From assembly GCA_963662155.1 (NCBI GenBank), contig OY759270.1:50173803-50237802 (forward strand): a DNA stretch of 64,000 nucleotides, given 5' to 3'. The translations under genes and the position numbers were made by a program. Origin of the DNA: Lamellibrachia columna (lineage: Eukaryota > Annelida > Polychaeta > Sabellida > Siboglinidae). Within the stretch, counting starts at the first letter, position 1, and each line of letters starts with the position of its first letter. This document shows, one piece after another, positions 15,401 to 27,400 of the stretch. The notes beneath the pieces are model-generated. The model was not told where the DNA came from, did no database searches, and was given only the letters and a program-made list of their open reading frames with translations.

Positions 15401-18400
15401 AGTATTGCATACACAGTACACACATTACACAGTACATATTACTACTACATAGTACATACAGAATACAGATGCATATTTTTTTGCAAGAATGTAGCCTTTT
15501 GCATAGATCTGCCCAGTGCCCACCCCTGTTAGTAGTTGGTATTTTTCAGTTGTGATAACTAGTGTCTACTGTTTAGTGTCTACAATTTCCCCAGTACTGA
15601 TTCATTCACACTTGTACTAATTCACACATGTCTGAACCTGATCTGTCTCAGGCTAGTGACTGCAGGCCTGCTGGAAATGCCACTGGGTGTCAGTGCCAGT
15701 GGGTGACATTTAATTGAAATATCAATTAATACCAAATTAACTGCCCTTACTGGTAACATTAATTAATTAAATTAAGTTAACTTAGTTGAGCTAATTCAAT
15801 TAACAACTTAAATTAGGGTTATGGTTTGCATTAGGGTTAAGGCAGGGTTAGCTATACAAATCTCCTACCCTTTATTCTAGCCAATAAATTAAAGCCATAT
15901 ATAAAAATATGTTATGTGTTTGATTTCTAGAACTCGTCCAGCACACTATGGATAGTAGACATTATACAATGTTCATATATTATTTGTTTTATGTTATTTA
16001 ATAAAACAATACGTATGTATTACAGTTTATTTGTGTTTCATTTTTATTATAAGATAATAGGTTTATCTTTTTAAAAAATTAGCGGGTCGCGGGCTTGCAG
16101 GCCTACCCGTCTTTGGCCCACGGGTATGGGCCGGGGCCAGACATTAACAGTCTGGGTAGGGCCTGGGCCTAAATTCTAGTTTGCGGGTCTGGGCTGGGCT
16201 TGAAGAATTTTTGTGGGCCTGGATTTGAACTGCTAATTGCGAGCCGGGCTTGGGCTCAAATTATAGGCCCGTGCAGGGCACTAACACACCATGCCATGTG
16301 TTTGTTAGATGGCTGGCATAACCTGATACCAGAGACGATTCAAGGGCTATTGTGGCGGCAAATTAAGGGGACATGTCAATATTACAAATGGCCATTATGT
16401 TTTGTCAACAATACATAAAATGTCAGTGAAAAAACGTAAATTTCAACACAAAAACAAGCATTTGTTGAGATCGTGTTTTCATTTATAACCAGGAAATGAT
16501 GTTTATAATATAACTTCAGAAAAACTATAATACTCACGACGATGCAATTTTGTGTCTGAACGCGTCTTACATGCACGCAACGTAATACAGCAGTAAATTA
16601 CGATTGGTAAAGGGTTTGTGTCAAAAATACACTGCCACTTTAGGCTGAGTGTCATTCAACTTTTGCTTAATTCATTCACGGTGGTGTAACAGACATAATT
16701 GGTTTATGTTAACCAAAATCTGCTGTAAAGTTATCACTGTCATGCTTAAATGTATGTCATTTATTTCTTTGGGGATTGTCTTAAAACGATTAAACTTTGT
16801 TTTTAGTGGCTATTTTTCACATTTACAAAAAATGTTTTAAAAACCTTGTAACACAACCAAATAAATGAAAAACTCCAATTTTTTTAATCTTGTATATTAT
16901 ATAGTATTTCAACAACAATCTATGAAGAAATGGTTAATTTACCTTTAAAACTTCTATTGAAACTAATCCATTCAAGACAAGCATATAATGGCCACCCCAG
17001 CTACCTTAAGACAAAAAATAAAAAAAAGACAGTACACAAGACAGTATTAAAGACTGTAATAAAGACAGTATTAAAGACGACAATCAGGAGTGAGCCAGGA
17101 TTTGCGTTAGCCTGTACAAGTACAAACAGAATAAGTAAGCTATTGTATATCATAGTGTCCAGTGTAAGATAAGATGATACATCAACATCTATTAAGTACC
17201 ATAGTTCCAACACATTTAACAAGATTTTTAACAAGATTTGCCATCCAAGCCAAAGGCCCAGATGGCAAGTGGACAAGGAAGCCATTGGCTTATCGAGAGT
17301 CCAACAATGTTCATCTACTTATAACCCGCCCTCCTGAGATATGTGTCAACCTTGTTTTTAAACATATTCACGCTGCTAGCAGTTACACAATCTGTAGACA
17401 ATTTGTTCCATTCATTTATTGTCCTCTGTGAGAACGAGTGCTTCCTGATGTCCAATCTACATTGATCCTTTACTAATTTTACCTCATGTCCTCTAGTTCT
17501 GCTATCCTTCTTGAGTGAGAAAAACATATTTCTATCAATATTTTCATACCCATTCAATATCTTAAAAACTTCAATCTGATCTCCTCTTAACCTCCTTGTC
17601 TCTAGAGTTGTTAAACCACATTCTTTCAGGCGTTCTTCATAACTAAGGTCTCTCAGTTCTGGAATCATTTTAGTTGCTCTCCTTTGTATGCGTTCAAGCG
17701 TATCTATATCCTTCTTACGATATGGTCTCTATGCTTGTATACAGTATTCTAAATGAGGTCTAACTATTGCTTTATATAAAGGTATAATTAACTTTTTTCC
17801 CTTGTATGTTATGTTTCTTCTAATCAATCCAAGAATTTTATTACCCTTTGAAGCTGCAATACCACACTGCTCTGAAACTTTCATATCAGCGCTTATTGTA
17901 ACTCCTAAGTCCTTTTCTTTTACAGTAGTACTCAGAACAGTATCTCCCATTTTATAGTTTACATTCAAGTTCCCATGTCCTGTATGTAGGCATTTACATT
18001 TCCCAAAATTGAACAACATCTGCCATTTCTCAGACCATTTCACTAATCTATCTAGATCGTTTTGTAAATGTTGTTTATCACCATCAGTATTAACCTTTCT
18101 AAACAGTTTTGTGTCATCCGCAAATTTCAGTACGTTACTTGTTATACTGTCGTCCAAGTCATTGATATATATTAAGAATAATATAGGTCCTAATACTGAT
18201 CCTTGAGGTACCCCACTCAAAACCGACTTCCAATTTGAAACCTCTCCATCTACTACAACTCGTTGTCTTCTGTCAGTCAGCCATTGTTCTATCCAGTCAG
18301 TTATGCTATCCCCGATACCATGGGCTTTTAATTTAAGTAGTAATCTTTGATGTGGCACTTTGTCAAAAGCTTTCTGAAAATCTAAGTAGATAATATTTAC

Positions 18401-21400
18401 TGGCGATCCCACGTCTATCCACTTAGTGATTTCTTCCAAAAAACAACATATTTGTTAAGCATGACCTCGCTTTAAGGAATCCATGTTGAGATGAATTTAA
18501 TAATTTATGCTTAGCGAGGAAGTCCACCATATGGTCTTTAATTAACCTTTCTAATAATTTACAAATCACTGACGTTAAACTCACTGGTCTGTAATTCTGA
18601 CTTATTTCTCGAACCCTTTTTAAATAATGGTATGATGTTTGCTTCTTTCCATTAAAACGGAACAACTCCCTCTTTTAATGACAAGTTGAATACTCTTGCA
18701 AGTGGTATACTGATTTGTTCTACTGTTTCCATTAGTAATTTTGGAGGAATCCCATCCACTCCCGGTGATTTGTTATCCTTCATTGCCTTTATTTTCTTAG
18801 CTACCAATTCTGGAGTTACAACTAACGGACCTAAATAGTCAGATTTAGCCTCCTGAAATTTAGCATCAGCAACTGGTAATGAACTAATATCTTCTTTGGT
18901 AAACACTGAACTGAAGTAATCATTTAGGTCTTCCGCCATTAAAAACCCGTGATATTATATTTCCAGCACTGTCTTCTAGAGGTCCAACCTTGTCTTGTAC
19001 GTTTTGTTTACTCCTGACATATGCATAAAAATTCTTGCTGTCATTTTTTATGTTACATGCTAGTTTTTGCTCATAGCTTCTTTTAGATTATCTGATTTCA
19101 GTTGTAGCTGCATTAAGTGCCTCTTTGTAATTTGCATAGTCTTCTTCCTTTCTGGTACGCCTATAAACCCTCCACATAGTTTGTTTTAACACTATTTTTC
19201 TAATAGCCTCTTTTGACAAGTGTTTCTTTCTACACTGTTTTCCTTGTTTTTGGAAGGGAACAAATTTATCGATGATACTCTCAATTTCATATTTTAGAAT
19301 ATTCCAACATTCAATTGCAGTCTTATTCATTAGCATGTTATTCCAATCTAGCTTTGCTAAGTATTTTCTCATATCTTTGTAGTTACCTTTGTGGAAGTTT
19401 CTCTTGTACGTTTTCTTATTTTTACTTTCTGATTTTACATTGATGTCAAAGTGTATTTGATTATGGCCACTGTTACCCAATGGTTCAAATATTTTTACAA
19501 TGTCCACTAATTCTTTTTGTGATGACAAAACTATATCTAATACATTTTCTCCCCTGGTTGGTTCTAGCACGTGCTGAGTAAGAAAGCTATCCTGGATTAA
19601 AAATAGAAATTGTTGGTCCTCAATCCCTGTGCTCTCTAGAGAATTCCATTGTATGTGTCCATGGTTAAAATCTCCCATTATGATACATTCCCCTTTACTA
19701 ACTTCCTTTATAGCGTTTTTTATTTTTGTGTTGTCCTCTTCGTTTATGTTTGGACTTCGGTAAACTAATCCAATAGTTAATTTTGAATTTCCTGAAACAA
19801 TTTTGCACCAAACAGCTTCATCGCAATCTGCTTCCCTTTCTAGTTTTATTTCATAAGCCTGAATAGATTCTTTAACATATAAAATAACTCCCCCGCCCCT
19901 TCTTCCTATTCGATCTTTCCTAAACATTACATATCCTGTCAGTCCTAATTCAGCATCTGTTATATCTATGTTGGCCCATGATTCAGTTATACCAATTATG
20001 TGAGGGTCAATATCTTCTACCATAATGTTTAATTCATTTTTCTTATTTACTATGCTCCTTGCATTTAAACATACGCATCTATAACCTTTTTCAGAGATGT
20101 TTTTCGGACGATTTGATATTGGTTTATCTGTGCTAGTGGCCTCTTGTTCTGCTTGAGACACCTCTAGGTAACCCCCCTGCACTTCTAGTTTAAACAATGT
20201 TTACTTCCAAAAATATTTGTCATTGTACCCATGTCACTATCTACTGCTGCTGAAAGTTCGTCCGCGAATACTGCTGCCCCCTTTCCACTTAGATGGAGCC
20301 CATCCTTCATGTACATATCAGCCCTCCCAACAAAACTTCCCCATAAATCCACCTTCCTCTTCCCTACATAGCTTCTGGACTAACATGTTAATTGCCATCC
20401 CCCGACAATTTCAATATTTGTGACCCGTCCTGCCCATTACAGGTAAAATCCCTGACAGTATTACCTGCTCAACCCGCGTCTGCTTTAGTGTTCTAACCAA
20501 ATTCCTGTATTTCCTAACTATGGCAGTCGTACCCTCCCTCTCTACGTTATTTGTCCCTACGTGTACTAAAACAGATCCACCCTTACCCGAACCTACGATG
20601 TTTTTTACCCTCTCAGTTATCGCCTCTATTTTGGCTCCAGGCAAGCAGACCACCACATCATCTCCCTTGTTTAAGACTCTGTCGGTCTTCCTAACTATCG
20701 AATCCCCCACAAACACCCTTGCTCTCTTCCTCACCCCCTCTATCACTGCTGCAGAATAACTCTTCCGTTCGATCCCATCACATTCTGTCCTGACCCCTTC
20801 CCTCCTGTCTCCTTCGCTCCTGTCTCCCCCACTTCTCACTCCTTTGCTCTTGTCTCTCCCACTCCCCTCTCCTTCACTCCGGTTGTTTTCCCTTCCGTCT
20901 CCCCCACTCCCTTCTCCTTCCCTCCTGTCTCCCCTACTCCCCTCTCCTTCACTCCAGTTGTCTTCCCTCCCGTTCCTTTCCTTCCCGTCTCCTTACGTCC
21001 TGTCACCTTCCCTCCTTTCAGCTTCCTCCCAGGCTGAGGTGAGCTCTCCCTAGCATCTCTTGTGTCTTTCTCCACTTTATCATCTACTGTTCCCCCACCG
21101 GAACTACTGGCACAACCCCCCCTGTTCCCTTCCCACCATTGCTACAACGAGCAGCCTCAGCTCTTCCAACTCCACCTCTAGTTCCTTCATCTTCGTACAT
21201 CCCCTACACTCAAAACTAAAACTATCTGCCTGGACCTCAGCCCAGGACTTCTCGCACCCAGACTTGACGAAGTCCACCCAGTTACTGCAACTGCCACAAA
21301 TTAAGTGCCTTGTGGCCTTGGTGCTGTTCACAATATTGTCTGTAAAAAATACCTGTTATCTTATTCAGTACTAATATATAATAATATAATTTTTATCCAT

Positions 21401-24400
21401 AAATTCCCTAGCATACATGTATATATTAATGTAATACTAGTATTCTACATGTACAAATCCTAACAGCAGCAGTCAACAATATTATCAATTTCACATGTGC
21501 ATTGCCTGACTTGCCTAGCTGTCATTCCACTGTTGCTTACAAACAAGTCTTGGACACTTCTCAATGCACAAGTCTCTAGAGAATGGTCAAAATCAGCCCT
21601 CTCCCAGTCACCTCCTAGAGCAATTAAATATCATAGGAGAGGGGGCACCAACTTGATCCTGACCTAACTGTAGGGACAGTTACCTAACACCTTAGTACAT
21701 GCACAATCTATCCATGCACTTGTATATCAATCTCATAACATATTAACTAGAGAAGTAGCACCACTAAACTAGAGAAGTAGCACCACTAAACTAGAGAAGT
21801 AGCACCACTAAACTAGAGAAGTAGCACCACTAAACTAGAGAAGTAGCACCACTAAACTAGAGAAGTAGCACCACTAAACTAGAGAAGTAGCACCACTAAA
21901 CTAGAGAAGTAGCACCACTAAACATGACAGAAACTGAACTTTCTAAAGTGTTCTATACATGTATCAGACTGCAAGTGGTAAAATCTGGGAATCTGCATAT
22001 GGCAACAATCTTTATCAGTAATAATAAGAATATCACCCCATATGCATATATGCATGCATGTACCCCATTAAAAATCTATTAGTCAAGGGTCAACATCAGT
22101 GTGACACATGCATGCACATAGACCACCCGGTGTGTTACTCATCTAGACCTAAGTCAGGGGACAATGACATATGTAAGTTAAATACTATCATAAACTAGAC
22201 TAATATTTGTTAAGTTATGTTCACATTTTAAACAGTATTACTGTATTTTATGGCAGTGGCTGGAACAGTTTCTGCCATGCAATGAGATACCTTCCCTGCA
22301 GCTAGCTGGTTTATCGCTTTAGTCTACAGGGGAATGACTAATGATGTAACTCTTTGTTATGGCAAATGATTTTTAATCCAGAAAAATGCTTTAGGAAACC
22401 CCAAACCCACTAAAAATGGACTATGTCATGGAAGGTGTCATTCTCAAATCTGTCAGTGACAACCCATATCATAAAGTTGAATTACAATGACCATCTTAAT
22501 GACATCTCTCGAGCTAATAAAAAGAAACCTACATAAATGCTCACAAGAAATAAAGGCGAAAACATGCACCACCCTTGTCAGGCCTAAGCTTGAATATTCC
22601 ACAGCTGTATGGGACCTATACCATAAATGTCAAATTGATCACATGGAATAAATCTAACGCAGTGCTGCCCGTTTTGTACTCCACTATTACTCCAGAGAAT
22701 GCAGTATTACTAGTATGTTGTCCACACTTAATTGGCCAACCCTCCAAAATAGCAGGAATGTTGCAAGACTGTCGGTCTTCCACAAAGCCTTACACCATAA
22801 AATCGCCATCACCTTGCCAGACTGCCTTAAACCGTCTACTTGCTACACCAGATGAAGCGATTGTCACAACTTCATTCCTCCAGCAGTTAAATCTGACGTG
22901 TTCAAGTATAGTTTCTTTGCATGCACGGTAACAGACTGGAATTCCTTAAGCCCTGAAATTTCCCAACAGTGAAACAACCTCCAGTTTTAAAAGCAGATTA
23001 GAAAAAACTGTATCAGTGTAGGTAACTGGAAGCTCCGTGGACAGCATCCATAGACATAACTGTATTATTAGTGTAGGTAACTGGAAGCTCCGTGGACAGC
23101 ATCCATAGACATAACTGTATCATTAGTGTAGGTAACTGGAAGCTCCGTGGACAGCATCCATAGACATAACTGTATCATTAGTGTAGGTAACTGGAAGCTC
23201 CGTGGACAGCATCCATAGACATAACTGTATCATTAGTGTAGGTAACTGGAAGCTCCGTGGACAGCATCCATAGACATAACTGTATCATTAGTGTAGGTAA
23301 CTGGAAGCTCCGTGGACAGCATCCATAGACATAACTGTATCATTAGTGTAGGTAACTGGAAGCTCCGTGGACAGCATCCATAGACATAACTGTATCATTA
23401 GTGTAGGTAACTGGAAGCTCCGTGGACAGCATCCATAGACATAACTGTATCATTAGTGTAGGTAACTGGAAGCTCCGTGGACAGCATCCATAGACATAAC
23501 TGTATCATTAGTGTAGGTAACTGGAAGCTCCGTGGACAGCATCCATAGACATAACTGTATCATTAGTGTAGGTAACTGGAAGCTCCGTGGACCGCATCCA
23601 TAGACATAACTGTATCATTAGTGTAGGTAACTGGAAGCTCCGTGGACAGCATCCATAGACATAACTGTATCATTAGTGTAGGTAACTGGAAGCTCCGTGG
23701 ACAGCATCCATAGACATAACTGTATCATTAGTGTAGGTAACTGGAAGCTCCGTGGACAGCATCCATAGACATAACTGTATCATTAGTGTAGGTAACTGGA
23801 AGCTCCGTGGACAGCATCCATAGACATAACTGTATCATTAGTGTAGGTAACTGGAAGCTCCGTGGACAGCATCCATAGACATAACTGTATCATTAGTGTA
23901 GGTAACTGGAAGCTCCGTGGACAGCATCCATAGACATAACTGTATCATTAGTGTAGGTAACTGGAAGCTCCGTGGACAGCATCCATAGACATAACTGTAT
24001 CATTAGTGTAGGTAACTGGAAGCTCCGTGGACAGCATCCATAGACATAACTGTATCATTAGTGTAGGTAACTGGAAGCTCCGTGGACAGCATCCATAGAC
24101 ATAACTGTATCATTAGTGTAGGTAACTGGAAGCTCCGTGGACAGCATCCATAGACATAACTGTATCATTAGTGTAGGTAACTGGAAGCTCCGTGGACAGC
24201 ATCCATAGACATAACTGTATCATTAGTGTAGGTAACTGGAAGCTCCGTGGACAGCATCCATAGACATAACTGTATCATTAGTGTAGGTAACTGGAAGCTC
24301 CGTGGACCGCATCCATAGACATAACTGTATCATTAGTGTAGGTAACTGGAAGCTCCGTGGACAGCATCCATAGACATAACTGTATCATTAGTGTAGGTAA

Positions 24401-27400
24401 CTGGAAGCTCCGTGGACAGCATCCATAGACATAACTGTATCATTAGTGTAGGTAACTGGAAGCTCCGTGGACAGCATCCATAGACATAACTGTATCATTA
24501 GTGTAGGTAACTGGAAGCTCCGTGGACAGCATCCATAGACATAACTGTATCATTAGTGTAGGTAACTGGAAGCTCCGTGGACAGCATCCATAGACATAAC
24601 TGTATCATTAGTGTAGGTAACTGGAAGCTCCGTGGACAGCATCCATAGACATAACTGTATCATTAGTGTAGGTAACTGGAAGCTCCGTGGACAGCATCCA
24701 TAGACATAACTGTATCATTAGTGTAGGTAACTGGAAGCTCCGTGGACAGCATCCATAGACATAACTGTATCATTAGTGTAGGTAACTGGAAGCTCCGTGG
24801 ACAGCATCCATAGACATAACTGTATCATTAGTGTAGGTAACTGGAAGCTCCGTGGACAGCATCCATAGACATAACTGTATCATTAGTGTAGGTAACTGGA
24901 AGCTCCGTGGACAGCATCCATAGACATAACTGTATCATTAGTGTAGGTAACTGGAAGCTCCGTGGACAGCATCCATAGACATAACTGTATCATTAGTGTA
25001 GGTAACTGGAAGCTCCGTGGACAGCATCCATAGACATAACTGTATCATTAGTGTAGGTAACTGGAAGCTCCGTGGACAGCATCCATAGACATAACTGTAT
25101 CATTAGTGTAGGTAACTGGAAGCTCCGTGGACAGCATCCATAGACATAACTGTATCATTAGTGTAGGTAACTGGAAGCTCCGTGGACAGCATCCATAGAC
25201 ATAACTGTATCATTAGTGTAGGTAACTGGAAGCTCCGTGGACCGCATCCATAGACATAACTGTATCATTAGTGTAGGTAACTGGAAGCTCCGTGGACAGC
25301 ATCCATAGACATAACTGTATCATTAGTGTAGGTAACTGGAAGCTCCGTGGACAGCATCCATAGACATAACTGTATCATTAGTGTAGGTAACTGGAAGCTC
25401 CGTGGACAGCATCCATAGACATAACTGTATCATTAGTGTAGGTAACTGGAAGCTCCGTGGACAGCATCCATAGACATAACTGTATCATTAGTGTAGGTAA
25501 CTGGAAGCTCCGTGGACAGCATCCATAGACATAACTGTATCATTAGTGTAGGTAACTGGAAGCTCCGTGGACAGCATCCATAGACATAACTGTATCATTA
25601 GTGTAGGTAACTGGAAGCTCCGTGGACAGCATCCATAGACATAACTGTATCATTAGTGTAGGTAACTGGAAGCTCCGTGGACAGCATCCATAGACATAAC
25701 TGTATCATTAGTGTAGGTAACTGGAAGCTCCGTGGACAGCATCCATAGACATAACTGTATCATTAGTGTAGGTAACTGGAAGCTCCGTGGACAGCATCCA
25801 TAGACATAACTGTATCATTAGTGTAGGTAACTGGAAGCTCCGTGGACAGCATCCATAGACATAACTGTATCATTAGTGTAGGTAACTGGAAGCTCCGTGT
25901 ACAGCATCCATAGACATAACTGTATCATTAGTGTAGGTAACTGGAAGCTCCGTGGACAGCATCCATAGACATAACTGTATCATTAGTGTAGGTAACTGGA
26001 AGCTCCGTGGACAGCATCCATAGACATAACTGTATCATTAGTGTAGGTAACTGGAAGCTCCGTGGACAGCATCCATAGACATAACTGTATCATTAGTGTA
26101 GGTAACTGGAAGCTCCGTGGACAGCATCCATAGACATAACTGTATCATTAGTGTAGGTAACTGGAAGCTCTGTGGACAGCATCCATAGACATAACTGTAT
26201 CATTAGTGTAGGTAACTGGAAGCTCCGTGGACAGCATCCATAGACATAACTGTATCATTAGTGTAGGTAACTGGAAGCTCCGTGGACCGCATCCATAGAC
26301 ATAACTGTATCATTAGTGTAGGTAACTGGAAGCTCCGTGGACAGCATCCATAGACATAACTGTATCATTAGTGTAGGTAACTGGAAGCTCTGTGGACAGC
26401 ATCCATAGACATAACTGTATCATTAGTGTAGGTAACTGGAAGCTCCGTGGACAGCATCCATAGACATAACTGTATCATTAGTGTAGGTAACTGGAAGCTC
26501 TGTGGACAGTATCCATAGACATAACTGTATTATTAGTGTAGGTAATTGGAAGCTCCATGGACCGCATCCATAGACATAACTGTATCATTAGTGTAGGTAA
26601 CTGGAAGCTCTGTGGACAGCATCCATAGACATAACTGTATTATTAGTGTAGGTGACTGGAAGCTCCATGGACAGCATCCATAGACATAACTGTATTATTA
26701 GTGTAGGTAACTGGAAGCTCCGTGGACAGCATCCATAGACATAACTGTATCATTAGTGTAGGTAACTGGAAGCTCCGTGGACAGCATCCATAGACATAAC
26801 TGTATCATTAGTGTAGGTAACTGGAAGCTCCGTGGACAGCATCCATAGACATAACTGTATTATTAGTGTAGGTAACTGGAAGCTCCATGGACAGCATCCA
26901 TAGACATAACTGTATTATTAGTGTAGGTGACTGGAAGCTCCATGGACCGCATCCATAGACATAACTGTATTATTAGTGTAGGTAACTGGAAGCTCCGTGG
27001 ACAGCATCCATAGACATAACCATATCACTCAAATTATTTGTTCATTATCTCTACAAGTAATAAAATTTGTATTATGTTTCTTTTTTTGTTTCTACTTCTC
27101 AGTGACTGATGTTGTCCACAGGATTATACACTGAATGGTTCTTCCCGTTATCCATGTAGATATAAACCCTCAGAAACCCAAGCTCAGAAGCGCATCAAAA
27201 CAAAAGGGTTAAGCAATCTTAAAATTGATATTCAATGTTAAAGTTGTCTACAGATGGATGGATACACTTGGGAGGTAAGGATAGTAAGCAAGGTTAAAGT
27301 TGTCAATAGATGGATGGACACACTTGGGAGGTAAGGATAATAAGCAAGGTTAAAGTTGTCAACAGATGGATGGATACACTTGGGAGGTAAGGATAGTAAG

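Larger units (their letters stand above)
17213..21340 (-). mobile_element. CR1-type LINE, nearly full length, disrupted (copy 1)
   Basis: Read on the minus strand: ORF1 pieces (PHD-like Cys block, KG-rich repeats, SGNH esterase), ORF2 endonuclease (20197-19088), reverse transcriptase (18939-17729) and C-terminal domain (17668-17315). The 3' end is AACAAGATTT-type short repeats. Breaks: stop after TEIR, a Glu-to-stop near 18665, two 2-bp deletions and a Trp-to-stop near 17730. Inactive as it stands. Confidence 0.93.
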
